From Agromyces mediolanus (lineage in GTDB: Bacteria > Actinomycetota > Actinomycetes > Actinomycetales > Microbacteriaceae): a stretch of 64,000 bases of DNA. The notes beneath the pieces are model-generated. The model saw only the letters and a list, made by a program, of their open reading frames with translations. It had not been told where the DNA came from and did not search any database. Of the stretch, positions 50,635 through 59,154 are shown in pieces. Position 1 is the first letter of the stretch. The number at the start of each line of letters is the position of its first letter. The position numbers and the translations under genes are program-made. Location: contig NZ_BMRJ01000001.1 in assembly GCF_014648575.1 (NCBI RefSeq), forward strand, positions 1,333,532-1,397,531, in the 5' to 3' direction.

Positions 50635-52301
50635 CCGCCGTCACCGAACTCATCGTCAGCGGCCGGATCCGGCCGAGCGGCTCGGAGCGCCTCGTCGAGG
50701 CGATCCTCGTCCGCGACGGCCGGATCGCGGCGGCGGGATCACTGCACGACTGCCGCGCCCACGCCTTCACGACGCCCGAGGAGCTCGAACTCGGCGAGCT
50801 GACCGTGCTGCCCGGTTTCGTCGACGCGCACTGCCACCCGCTCATGCACGGCCAGTTCGCCTCGTGGACCGACTGCAGCTGGACCGCAGCACCGAGCATC
50901 GATGACGTCGTCGAGCGGCTCCGCGGGCGCGGCGCGGCGCAGCCGGGCGCGATCCGCGGGCGCGGCTTCCACCACGGCAATGTCGCCGACCAGCGGATGC
51001 TGAACCGGCACGACCTCGATCGGGTCAGCACCGAGCGGGAGGTGCTCGTCTTCCACTCGAGCGGGCACGGCGCCATCGCGAACTCGGCGGTGCTCCGCGC
51101 GCTCGGCATCACCGCCGAGACGGCGGACCCGGAGGGCGGGCACCTCGGCCGAGACGCCGACGGTGCGCCCGACGGGACGTTCTGGGATGCCGCCGCCGAC
51201 TGGCTGACCGGCGTCGCCGGTGTGAAGATCGGCAACAACGGGCCGAACTTCCACCTCTCCGACGACGCGGCGGAACTCGGCGCGCAGCTCGCCGCCGCGC
51301 AGCGCGAGCTGCACTCGGTCGGTGTGACCTCGGTCGTGGACGCCCAGGTCACCTCGCGCGAGCTCGGCACCTATCTGCGCGCCCGCGACCGCGGCGAACT
51401 GACGCTGCGTGCCGAACTCCTCGTGATCTCGAGCCTGATCGAGCAGCTCGAGCAGCTCGGCGTGGCGGGGCGGCTCGGCGACGAGCAGCTCGCGATCGCC
51501 GGGGTGAAGCTGTACTCCGACGGGGCGCTGACCGCCGCGACCGCGCGGTTCAGCTCCCCGTACTGCTGCGACCCGTCCGACTTCGGCTACCTCTACCATC
51601 CCGACGGGGAGCTCGAGGACATGATCGAGCGGGTCACGGCGCTCGGGCTGCCATCCGCGACCCACGCGCAGGGCGACGCCGCGATCGGGCTCGTCCTCGA
51701 CATCCACGAGCGCCTGCAGGCGGGAGGCCGGCGGCTGCGGCACCGGATCGAGCATTTCGGCGGGCCGAGCGAGGCGCAGGTGCGTCGCGCGGCGGAACTC
51801 GAGCTCTGGCCGATCACCCAGCCGCAGTACCTCACCCGCTACGGCGACGAGCTGCTGGAGGCGCTCGGCGACCGCGCCGAACGGCTGACCCCGCTGGGCG
51901 AGATCCGCGATGCCGGGGCGCCCGTCGTGCTCTCCTCGGACGCCCCGGTCTGCCCGCCCGGGCCGCTCGAGGCGGTTCACGCGGCGGTGACCCGACGCAC
52001 GGCCGGCGGCCGGGTGCTCGGCGGACCGGAACTGCAGCTCGCCCTCGCCGAGGCGATCCTCGGCCACACGGCGACCGCGGCGGCCTCGATCAGCCGGGAG
52101 CACGCGGTCGGCTCCCTCGAACCGGGCCGCTTCGCGGACTTCGTCGTGCTCGACCGCGACCCGTACCTTGTCGGGATCGACGAGGTGCCCGCGATCCGTG
52201 TGCTCCAGACCTGGGTCGGCGGAACGCAGGTGTACGAGGCCGAGCCGCGGCCCGACGAGACGACGGACGAGCGGTTGCCGCTCGCGGAGGGAGCACGATG
52301 A
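50631..52301 (+). CDS. YtcJ-like amidohydrolase
   Basis: Metal-dependent hydrolase of 556 residues in the amidohydrolase superfamily (Amidohydro_3, YtcJ / N-substituted formamide deformylase group). Metal ligands appear in GFVDAHCHPLMHG, the later ATHAQGD and RHRIEHF, and SSDAPVCPPGPLEAVH; the composite domain closes with GSLEPGRFADFVVLDRDP. It is probably cytoplasmic, with no signal peptide. It is coupled to the transporter upstream and the ureohydrolase downstream by ATGA overlaps. It should cleave an amide or formamide-type bond in the imported compound; the substrate is not evident. Confidence 0.85.
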   Translation: MTAVTELIVSGRIRPSGSERLVEAILVRDGRIAAAGSLHDCRAHAFTTPEELELGELTVLPGFVDAHCHPLMHGQFASWTDCSWTAAPSIDDVVERLRGRGAAQPGAIRGRGFHHGNVADQRMLNRHDLDRVSTEREVLVFHSSGHGAIANSAVLRALGITAETADPEGGHLGRDADGAPDGTFWDAAADWLTGVAGVKIGNNGPNFHLSDDAAELGAQLAAAQRELHSVGVTSVVDAQVTSRELGTYLRARDRGELTLRAELLVISSLIEQLEQLGVAGRLGDEQLAIAGVKLYSDGALTAATARFSSPYCCDPSDFGYLYHPDGELEDMIERVTALGLPSATHAQGDAAIGLVLDIHERLQAGGRRLRHRIEHFGGPSEAQVRRAAELELWPITQPQYLTRYGDELLEALGDRAERLTPLGEIRDAGAPVVLSSDAPVCPPGPLEAVHAAVTRRTAGGRVLGGPELQLALAEAILGHTATAAASISREHAVGSLEPGRFADFVVLDRDPYLVGIDEVPAIRVLQTWVGGTQVYEAEPRPDETTDERLPLAEGAR

Positions 52302-53260
52302 TCATTGGACCGGTGGACGGGCAGCGCTCGCCGCGCTATGCGGGCTTCAGCACCTTCGCGCGGCTGCCGCGGCTCGAGGACGTGGCGGATGCCGCGCTCG
52401 CGGTGGTGGGCGTGCCCTTCGACGCCGGCGTGACCTTCCGACCCGGAGCCCGCTTCGGCCCCTCGGCGATCCGTGAGGCGTCCCGCCTGCTGCGACCCTT
52501 CAATCCGGCGCTCGGCGTCGCGGCGTTCGACCTCGTGCAGGTCGCCGACGCCGGGGACCTCGACGCGAACCCCTTCGACATCGCGACCGCGTTGGATGAG
52601 ATGGAGCGGGGATTCCGGGCGCTCAGCGGGCCCGGGCGGCGCTTCGTGGCGCTCGGCGGCGATCACACCGTGGCGCTGCCGGCGCTCCGGGCCGTGGCGG
52701 AGGCGCACGGGCCGGTCGCGCTCGTGCACTTCGACGCCCATCTCGACACCTGGGACGCCTACTTCGGGGAGGCGTACACACACGGCTCGCCGTTCCGTCG
52801 GGCGAGCGAGGAGGGGCTGCTGCGGCGCGATCGCTCCGCCCACGTCGGCCTGCGCGGTTCGCTCTACAGCGGCGACGACCTCCTCGACGACGAGCGGCTC
52901 GGCTTCACGGCCGTGCACAGCCGCGAGCTCGACGCGATCGGCGCGCCCGGCGTGCTGCGGCGGATCCTCGATCGCGTCGGCGACGCGCCCGTGTACGTGT
53001 CGATCGACATCGACGTGCTCGACCCGTCGATGGCACCGGGCACCGGCACGCCGGAGGCCGGCGGTATGACGAGCCGCGAGCTGCTCGAGATCCTCCGGGG
53101 GATGCGGGCGCTGAACCTCGTCGGCGCGGACATCGTCGAGGTGTCGCCGCCGTTCGACCACGCGGCGATCACCGCCGTCGCCGCGGCGAACCTCGCCTAC
53201 GAGCTGCTCGGCATCATGGCCGAGCAGCTCGCGGCCGAACCGTCCGTCAGCCCCGGCTGA
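52298..53260 (+). CDS. agmatinase/arginase family ureohydrolase
   Basis: Binuclear-manganese ureohydrolase of 320 residues. All metal motifs are present: GGDHTVALP, HFDAHLDTWD and SIDIDVLDPSMAPGTGTPEAGG. It hydrolyses a guanidino group to urea plus an amine. Family members act on agmatine, guanidinobutyrate, guanidinopropionate and similar compounds, and the specificity loops cannot be read safely here. It is the last gene of the transporter operon; its end overlaps the convergent pucR-type gene by 14 bp. No urease is seen in the window. Confidence 0.9.
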   Translation: MIIGPVDGQRSPRYAGFSTFARLPRLEDVADAALAVVGVPFDAGVTFRPGARFGPSAIREASRLLRPFNPALGVAAFDLVQVADAGDLDANPFDIATALDEMERGFRALSGPGRRFVALGGDHTVALPALRAVAEAHGPVALVHFDAHLDTWDAYFGEAYTHGSPFRRASEEGLLRRDRSAHVGLRGSLYSGDDLLDDERLGFTAVHSRELDAIGAPGVLRRILDRVGDAPVYVSIDIDVLDPSMAPGTGTPEAGGMTSRELLEILRGMRALNLVGADIVEVSPPFDHAAITAVAAANLAYELLGIMAEQLAAEPSVSPG

Positions 53261-54776
53261 GCTGCACGGCCGCCCAGAGCTCGAGCCGACCGCGGAGTCC
53301 GGAGGGATCGAGGCCGAGCAGCTCGCCCGCGGCGTCGATGCGGTGGCGGAGCGTGTGCCGGTGCACGCCGAGCCGCCGTGCGGCCGGCTCCCAGGCGCAG
53401 TCGTGCTCGATCCACGCTTCGACCGCGTCCCAGAGCTCGCCGCCGGTGCGTTCGTCGTGCTCCCGCAGGGTGCGCAGCGTGGCGCGCGCAAGTTCGCCCG
53501 CCCCCTCTGCGGCGAGTGCACCGAGGACCCCGGTGGCGGCGAGGTCGCGGTACTCGGCGACGTGCGGCGCGGTGCCGCCCCGCGCGCGGCGCAGGGCCAC
53601 GCTCGCGTCGTCGAGCGCGGCGGGCAGTCCCGCGAGGCTCGTCGCGGTCGTGCGCCCGGCCCGCAGCGCATGCTGTGCGATCAAGCGGCGGACCGTCGCC
53701 TCGGCGGCCTCGGCCGCCTCCTCGACGAGCACGACGATGCGGCCGTCGTGGCGGCCGAAGAACAGCCCGCCCGTGTTCGCGTTCGCCGCGAGTTCGAGGG
53801 CGTCGAGCACGAGATCGGTCTCGGGCGCAGCGTCGAGCACGAAGACGCCGAGCGGCGGGTCGGGCAGCTCGCCCCACGCGTCGCGGGCGGTGCGCCCGGC
53901 GAGTTCCACGGCCCCGCCGAGGAGCTGCTGCAGCACCCCGTCCCGAAGGTGCAGACGTGCGGCGGCGAGGGCGCGGTGCTGGGCGAGCGCGAGGCTCGCG
54001 AAGGCGATGACGCTGTTCACGAGGTCGGTGGCCGAAGGGTCGCGGTCGCGCAACCCGGCCAGCACGATCGCGCCGTCCAGGTGCTCGACTCCGATCGTCT
54101 GCAGGGCGTACTCGAGCCCGTCCACCTCGAGCCTGGAGGCGCCCCGCACGCCGCGGCCGAGGGCGTCGGCGACCGCGGCCCGCAGCCCGGGCGCGGCCGG
54201 TCGGGAACGATCGGAGGCGAGCTGGGAACCCGCCGCGTCGAACAGCAGCACGCGGCAGTCGAGTTGCCGCTCGAGCTCCGCGACGATCGAGGCCAGTCCG
54301 TCCGGGCGGAGCGCGGCCTTCGTGAGCGCGCGCTGCGCCGCGACCGACCAGCGGATCCGCTCGGTGCGCTGCGCGTCGAGCGCCTCCGCCACGAACTGGA
54401 TGTACGCGAGGTAGGGCGTGAGGTCGGTCATCTCGATGAGCGGCAGTCCGTGCGCTCGGCAGGCCGCGATGAGCGCCGCCGGTGTCTCGCCGTGGTGCAG
54501 CCGCGCGCCGAAGCCGAGCCCGACGATGCCGTGCCGCTGCAGTCGCACGACGTAGTCCTCGTAGCGCTCGGCCGGCGTCGCGCGAGGCGGGAACTGCGCG
54601 CCGTCGGTGAGCAGCAGGTGGCCGGCGGCGAGGAACGGGGTCGGATCCGGCAGGTCCGAGCCGTGCACCCAGGCGATCGGCCGTTCGATCGCGTCGGCGG
54701 TCTCGCCCGGCACGAGCAGCTGCAGGCGGTCGCCCCCGAACTCGAGGAGGCTGCGGATCGTCGGCGGCGCGGACAT
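53247..54776 (-). CDS. PucR-family transcriptional regulator
   Basis: Regulator of 509 residues with the PucR layout: an N-terminal purine-catabolism PucR domain (about 5-125; LPDPTPFLAAGHLLLTDG), a GGDEF-like CdaR middle region, and a C-terminal helix-turn-helix (about 450-505; CAWEPAARRLGVHRHTLRHRID). Such proteins usually activate catabolic genes when a substrate is present. The convergent transporter-amidohydrolase-ureohydrolase operon is the obvious target. The start at 54776 is decided by minus-strand TATACT six bases before the ATG, a perfect leaderless arrangement. Confidence 0.88.
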   Translation of the reverse strand: MSAPPTIRSLLEFGGDRLQLLVPGETADAIERPIAWVHGSDLPDPTPFLAAGHLLLTDGAQFPPRATPAERYEDYVVRLQRHGIVGLGFGARLHHGETPAALIAACRAHGLPLIEMTDLTPYLAYIQFVAEALDAQRTERIRWSVAAQRALTKAALRPDGLASIVAELERQLDCRVLLFDAAGSQLASDRSRPAAPGLRAAVADALGRGVRGASRLEVDGLEYALQTIGVEHLDGAIVLAGLRDRDPSATDLVNSVIAFASLALAQHRALAAARLHLRDGVLQQLLGGAVELAGRTARDAWGELPDPPLGVFVLDAAPETDLVLDALELAANANTGGLFFGRHDGRIVVLVEEAAEAAEATVRRLIAQHALRAGRTTATSLAGLPAALDDASVALRRARGGTAPHVAEYRDLAATGVLGALAAEGAGELARATLRTLREHDERTGGELWDAVEAWIEHDCAWEPAARRLGVHRHTLRHRIDAAGELLGLDPSGLRGRLELWAAVQLSRG

Positions 54777-54788
54777 CCCGGAAGTATA
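54777..54788 (-). promoter_or_regulatory. leaderless-type promoter of PucR regulator
   Basis: Minus-strand TATACT (54783-54788), six bases, ATG 54776. Confidence 0.6.
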
Positions 54789-54954
54789 TGAGGGCCCAAG
54801 ACGAAAGGCCCGGGATCGCCGGGCCGTTCGCATGTTCCCGCGGAGGACGGGAATGCCCTGCACGCTAGGCGAGGCCGCAAGAATCCGCAGCCTCCCCGAT
54901 CTGGGGGCAGGGGCGGGGTCGATCGTCGAGGGGTCGGCCCGGGTCGTGCGGCCC

Positions 54955-54966
54955 TAGGCTTGCCCC
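54955..54966 (+). promoter_or_regulatory. leaderless-type promoter of Gfo/Idh/MocA gene
   Basis: TAGGCT (54955-54960), six bases, ATG 54967. Same hexamer and spacing as at the histidine kinase gene (4756). Confidence 0.6.
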
Positions 54967-55953
54967 ATGACCGATCGACTCCGCTGGGGCATCCTCGCGA
55001 CGGGCGGCATCGCCCGCCTCTTCACCGCCGACCTGAAGCTCGCCGGCTTCGACGTGCGCGCCGTCGGCTCGCGCAGCGCGGCGTCGGCCGCCGCCTTCGC
55101 GGCGGAGTTCGGCATCCCCACAGCGCACGCGAGCTACGAGGCGCTGCTCGCCGATCCCGAGGTCGACGTCGTCTACGTCTCGACGCCGCATCCGCTGCAC
55201 GCCGAGAACGCCGTCGCGGCGCTCGAAGCGGGCAAGCACGTGCTCGTCGAGAAGCCGTTCGCCCTGAACCGTGCCGAGGCCGAGCGCATCCGCGACGCCG
55301 CCCTGGCGAACGGCCGGCTGGCGCTCGAGGCGATGTGGACGCGGTACCTGCCGCACATGGTGCGCATCCGCGAGCTGATCGCGGCCGGGGCGCTCGGCGA
55401 GGTGCGCTCGCTCATCGCCGACCACACCCAGCTGCTGAGCGACGACCCCGCCCACCGCATCAACGCGCTCGAGCTCGGCGGCGGCGCTCTCCTCGACCTC
55501 GGCATCTACCCGATCTCGTTCGCGTGGGACCTCTTCGGCGAACCCGCCGCCATCCGCTCCTCCGCCGTGTTCAAGGAGACGGGCGCCGACGCGCAGATCG
55601 CGACGATCTTCCAGTACCCGGGCGGCCGCACCGCCACCACGTACTCCGCGAGCGACACCCAGGGCCCGAACCGCGCCGCGGTCATCGGCACGGCCGCGCG
55701 CATCGAGATCGACGAGGTCTGGTACTCGCCGACGACCTTCCGGCTCATCGCGGCCGACGGCGGCGTGCTCGAGACGTACGAATCACGGGTCGAGGGGCGC
55801 GGGATGCAGTTCCAGGCCGCGGCGTTCGAGGCGCTCGTCGCCGCCGGTCGCCTCGACGGCGGCGAGCTGCTGTCGACCGCCGAGACGGTGGGGATCATGG
55901 GCACGCTCGACGCGATCCGCGCCGAGATCGGCCTGCGCTACCCGGGGGAGTGA
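54967..55953 (+). CDS. Gfo/Idh/MocA family oxidoreductase
   Basis: NAD(P)-dependent dehydrogenase of 328 residues. The Rossmann start is LRWGILATGGIARLF, followed by the family motifs VYVSTPHPLHAENA and KHVLVEKPFALN (catalytic lysine of the EKP motif) and a C-terminal beta-sheet domain with GGGALLDLGIYPISFAWDLFG. Family members act on sugars, inositols and similar polyols, and the substrate is not decided here. The gene is monocistronic, with a leaderless-type promoter. Confidence 0.9.
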   Translation: MTDRLRWGILATGGIARLFTADLKLAGFDVRAVGSRSAASAAAFAAEFGIPTAHASYEALLADPEVDVVYVSTPHPLHAENAVAALEAGKHVLVEKPFALNRAEAERIRDAALANGRLALEAMWTRYLPHMVRIRELIAAGALGEVRSLIADHTQLLSDDPAHRINALELGGGALLDLGIYPISFAWDLFGEPAAIRSSAVFKETGADAQIATIFQYPGGRTATTYSASDTQGPNRAAVIGTAARIEIDEVWYSPTTFRLIAADGGVLETYESRVEGRGMQFQAAAFEALVAAGRLDGGELLSTAETVGIMGTLDAIRAEIGLRYPGE

Positions 55954-56025
55954 CGCCGTCGTCGCGCGTCGTCACCGCACCCTGGTGCTGAGCCGCGCTC
56001 AGGAAGCGTGGAGGCATCCCCTCCG

Positions 56026-56037
56026 TAGAATGCCCTG
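56026..56037 (+). promoter_or_regulatory. leaderless-type promoter of dacB-like gene
   Basis: TAGAAT (56026-56031), six bases, GTG 56038. Confidence 0.5.
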
Positions 56038-57519
56038 GTGAACGAGCGGATGGATGAGGCGAGCGCACCCGAGGGTGCGAGCGCCTCGACCGACCCCGCA
56101 TCCAGCGGCCTGCTCGGCCGAGTGCGCGCCGTCCTCGGTGCGCACCGCCTCGCGACCGCGATCGGCGCCGGGGTGCTCGGCTTGCTCATCCTGGGCGGCG
56201 GGGCACTCGCCGTCGGGGCTGCCGTCCGAACCCCGCCGGCCCCCGCTCGCGTCGCCGCGGCGGCGGCGTCGACCCCGACGGCCGAGCCGCGACCCAGCCC
56301 CGACGCCGTCGCGGCGGCCGTCGCGCTCCGCACCTGCTCGGTCGCCGACCTCGCGGCCGACCCGCGCCTCGCTGCGCTGCAGGCCCAGGTCGTGAACGCC
56401 GGCACCGGCGAGGTGCTGTTCGACCGGGGCGGCTCGACGCCGTCGCGCACGGCGAGCGTCATGAAGGTCCTGACCTCGGCGGCCGCCCTCGCCGTGCTCG
56501 GTCCCGACTACCGAGCCACCACGACCGTCGTGAAGGGCGCAGAGCCCGGCACCGCCGTGCTCGTCGGCGGCGGAGACGTCACCCTCTCGCGCACGCCGAG
56601 CGGCGACGAGGGCGTCTACCCGGGGGCCGCGCATCTCGACGATCTCGCCGCGCAGGTGCGCGCCGCCTGGGACGCGGACCCGTCGAACCCGCCGCTCACC
56701 CGTCTCGTGCTCGACGCGAGCTACTTCGGCGGCGAGGAGTGGCAGCCGAGCTGGAACCTCAAGGAGCGCGACGACGGCTACATGTCGAACATCGCGGCGC
56801 TCATGGTCGACGGCGACCGCGACGATCCGTTCTCGAACACCTCGTTCCGCAGCGACGACCCGGTCGGGCGCGCCGGGCAGGCCTTCGCCGACGAGCTCGG
56901 CGGCATCGGGACGATCGAGCGGGGAACGGCGCCGGCGGGCGCCGCGCAGCTCGGCGCCGTGTCTTCCCCGACGGTCGCGCAGCTCGTCGACAAGGCGCTC
57001 GTCGTCTCCGACAACACGGTGGCCGAGATGCTCGCCCGTCTCGTGGCGATCGAGACCGGTGCGGGCAACAGCTTCGACGCCATCAACGCGGGGGTGCTGC
57101 AGGGCCTCGCGGGCTACGGCGTCGACACCTCGGGCATCGTGATCGTCGACGGCTCCGGGCTGTCCGACGACAATGCCGTGCCGCCTGCGTATCTCACGCG
57201 GCTGTTCCAGAAGATCGCGGCGCGCGAAGGACAGCTCGGCGTGCTGCTCGACGGGCTGCCGATCGCGGGGGAGCGCGGCTCCCTCTCCTACGACGACCGC
57301 TTCACGGGCGACAACGCGGTCGCCGACGGCCAGGTCATCGCGAAGACCGGATGGATCGACACCGGCTACACGCTCGCGGGCGTCATCCACGCCACGGACG
57401 GCACGACCCTGACGTTCGCGATCTACGCCCTCGGCGACGTCTCCGACGACGCGAAGCAGGCGATCGACACGCTCGCGACCGGCTTCTACCGCTGCGGCGC
57501 GCAGCTGTCGAATCGCTGA
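56038..57519 (+). CDS. dacB: D-alanyl-D-alanine carboxypeptidase/endopeptidase (PBP4 type)
   Basis: S13-family peptidase of 493 residues. A cytoplasmic N-terminus (about 45 residues) precedes one membrane helix (IGAGVLGLLILGGGALAVGA) and an Ala/Pro-rich linker. Catalytic motifs are SVMK (SxxK, about residue 140), SDN (VVSDNTVAEM) and KTG (VIAKTGWID). It trims or cleaves peptidoglycan peptides outside the membrane. It is anchored by its helix rather than secreted free. GTG 56038 follows a leaderless-type -10 box. A lone cysteine-containing segment (RTCSVADLAADP) follows the linker. Confidence 0.9.
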   Translation: MNERMDEASAPEGASASTDPASSGLLGRVRAVLGAHRLATAIGAGVLGLLILGGGALAVGAAVRTPPAPARVAAAAASTPTAEPRPSPDAVAAAVALRTCSVADLAADPRLAALQAQVVNAGTGEVLFDRGGSTPSRTASVMKVLTSAAALAVLGPDYRATTTVVKGAEPGTAVLVGGGDVTLSRTPSGDEGVYPGAAHLDDLAAQVRAAWDADPSNPPLTRLVLDASYFGGEEWQPSWNLKERDDGYMSNIAALMVDGDRDDPFSNTSFRSDDPVGRAGQAFADELGGIGTIERGTAPAGAAQLGAVSSPTVAQLVDKALVVSDNTVAEMLARLVAIETGAGNSFDAINAGVLQGLAGYGVDTSGIVIVDGSGLSDDNAVPPAYLTRLFQKIAAREGQLGVLLDGLPIAGERGSLSYDDRFTGDNAVADGQVIAKTGWIDTGYTLAGVIHATDGTTLTFAIYALGDVSDDAKQAIDTLATGFYRCGAQLSNR

Positions 57520-57580
57520 TCCGTCCGGCCGCGTCGGGCCGGCGGTGCTGCGGCGGGGTGCCGAGCGCGCCCGGCGAGGG

Positions 57581-57592
57581 CACAATGGAGGC
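57581..57592 (+). promoter_or_regulatory. leaderless-type promoter of nicotinamidase gene
   Basis: CACAAT (57581-57586), six bases, ATG 57593. The intervening GGAGGC could also serve as a closely spaced ribosome site. Confidence 0.4.
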
Positions 57593-58177
57593 ATGACGAA
57601 GGCGCTGTTCATCATCGACGTGCAGAACGACTTCACCGAGGGCGGGGCGCTCGGGGTCGACGGCGGGGCCGCCGTCGCGGCGGGCGTCACCGACTACCTC
57701 GCCGAGCACCGGGACGAGTACGAGCTCGTCGTCGCCTCGCGCGACTGGCACGACGGCGACAGCGACAACGGCGGCCACTTCGCCCGCGATGCGGCACCCG
57801 ACTTCGTCGACACCTGGCCGGTGCACTGCGTCGCCGGAACGCCCGGCGCCGAGTACCACCCCGCGCTCGACGTCACCGGCGTCGACGTGCACATCCGCAA
57901 GGGCCAGGGCGAGCCCGCCTACTCGATCTTCGAGGGCACCGACGACGCCGGTCGCGGCATCGCCGACCTCCTGGCCGAACGCGGCATCACCGAGGTCGAC
58001 GTCGTCGGCATCGCGACCGACTACTGCGTGCGGCAGAGCGCCCTCGACGCACTCGAGCACGGGCAGCGCGTGCGCGTGCTCACCGGGCTCGTCGCCGGCG
58101 TCGCGCCGGAATCGTCCGAGGCGGCGCTCGCCGAGCTCGGCCACGCCGGCGCCGAGATCGTCGCGGCCGACGCATGA
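57593..58177 (+). CDS. pncA: nicotinamidase / isochorismatase-family hydrolase
   Basis: Cysteine hydrolase of 194 residues. The catalytic Asp is in FIIDVQNDF, the lysine in HIRKGQGEPAYS and the nucleophilic Cys in GIATDYCVRQSALDA, with metal-binding residues in SRDWH. It matches PncA, which converts nicotinamide to nicotinate for NAD salvage and also activates pyrazinamide. Length and motif spacing are normal. It is followed 28 bases later by an alpha/beta hydrolase gene that may be co-transcribed. Confidence 0.9.
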   Translation: MTKALFIIDVQNDFTEGGALGVDGGAAVAAGVTDYLAEHRDEYELVVASRDWHDGDSDNGGHFARDAAPDFVDTWPVHCVAGTPGAEYHPALDVTGVDVHIRKGQGEPAYSIFEGTDDAGRGIADLLAERGITEVDVVGIATDYCVRQSALDALEHGQRVRVLTGLVAGVAPESSEAALAELGHAGAEIVAADA

Positions 58178-58205
58178 GCCGAGCGCACACAACACGGGCC
58201 GAGGC

Positions 58206-59042
58206 GTGAGCCCGACCCTGCCCGGGGCGGCGGGCCCCGTCCTGCACGCCGAGGCGGAGGACGGCTCGCTCATCGCGTACCGACGCACTCCGGCGGCGGA
58301 GACGACCCCCGATCACGCCGCGGCGCTGCCGCCCGTGCTCCTCGTGCACGGCTTCGGCGCCGACGGCGCGATCACCTGGCAGGGCACCGGCTGGGTCGAG
58401 GCGCTCGGCCGGGCCGGGCGCGAGGCCGTGACGGTCGACCTCCGCGGCCACGGCGACAGCGACGCGCCGCTCGAGCCGTCCGCCTACCGTGCCGAGGTGC
58501 AGGGGGCGGATCTCGCGGCCGTGCTGGACTCGATCGGCGCCCGGCGGGCCGACGTCGTCGGCTACTCCCTCGGCAGCCGCATCGCGGCCGCCCTCGCCCG
58601 GCGCGAGCCCGCGCGGGTGCGGCGCATCGTGATCGGCGGGGCGGGACCGGAGGAGCTCTTCGCGAGCTGGGACCTCCGGCGCGCGCGGCAGCTGCTCCGC
58701 ACGGCGGACACGTCGGCGCCACGAGCGGACGACGCTCCGGATGCCGCAGCACTCGGGCCGGAGGACGCCGTCATGCGTGCGGTGCTCGGCACGGCGCTCC
58801 GCTCCGGCGCCGATCCCGAGGCGCTGCTCGCCTGCATCGAAGGGGTCGCCGGCGCGCCCCTGGAGCTGCCGCCGGGCTTGCCGGCGCTGCTCGTCGCGGG
58901 GGCGCTCGACCCGGTGCCGCGCGGTGCCGCCGAGCTCGCCCGCGAGTGGGGCGCCGACTTTCTCGAGATCCCCGGCCGGGACCACGTCTCGACGCTGACC
59001 TCGCGCACGTTCAAGGACGCCGCCATCCGCTTCCTGGGCTGA
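58206..59042 (+). CDS. alpha/beta hydrolase
   Basis: Hydrolase of 278 residues with the oxyanion segment LLVHGFGADG, nucleophile in GYSLGSRIA, and catalytic His in PGRDHVSTLT. There is no signal peptide, so it is cytoplasmic. The start is GTG 58206; only a weak GAGGC lies upstream, so the start is less certain. Substrate unknown; family members include esterases, haloalkane dehalogenases and C-C hydrolases. Confidence 0.82.
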   Translation: MSPTLPGAAGPVLHAEAEDGSLIAYRRTPAAETTPDHAAALPPVLLVHGFGADGAITWQGTGWVEALGRAGREAVTVDLRGHGDSDAPLEPSAYRAEVQGADLAAVLDSIGARRADVVGYSLGSRIAAALARREPARVRRIVIGGAGPEELFASWDLRRARQLLRTADTSAPRADDAPDAAALGPEDAVMRAVLGTALRSGADPEALLACIEGVAGAPLELPPGLPALLVAGALDPVPRGAAELAREWGADFLEIPGRDHVSTLTSRTFKDAAIRFLG

Positions 59043-59100
59043 ACGGGCAGCGCTCCCGAACTGGGGGTGGGCCGGGCGTCGCGCCGGGGATTCGGGGCGC

Positions 59101-59106
59101 TAGAGT
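59101..59106 (+). promoter_or_regulatory. -10 box of glycine-rich protein gene
   Basis: TAGAGT about 49 bases before GTG 59155, leaving a leader that includes the GAGAGGAG ribosome site. Confidence 0.4.
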
Positions 59107-59154
59107 CGTCCTCGCCCGGGTCCGATGCGCGTGCCCGCGAGAGGAGCCTCCCCC

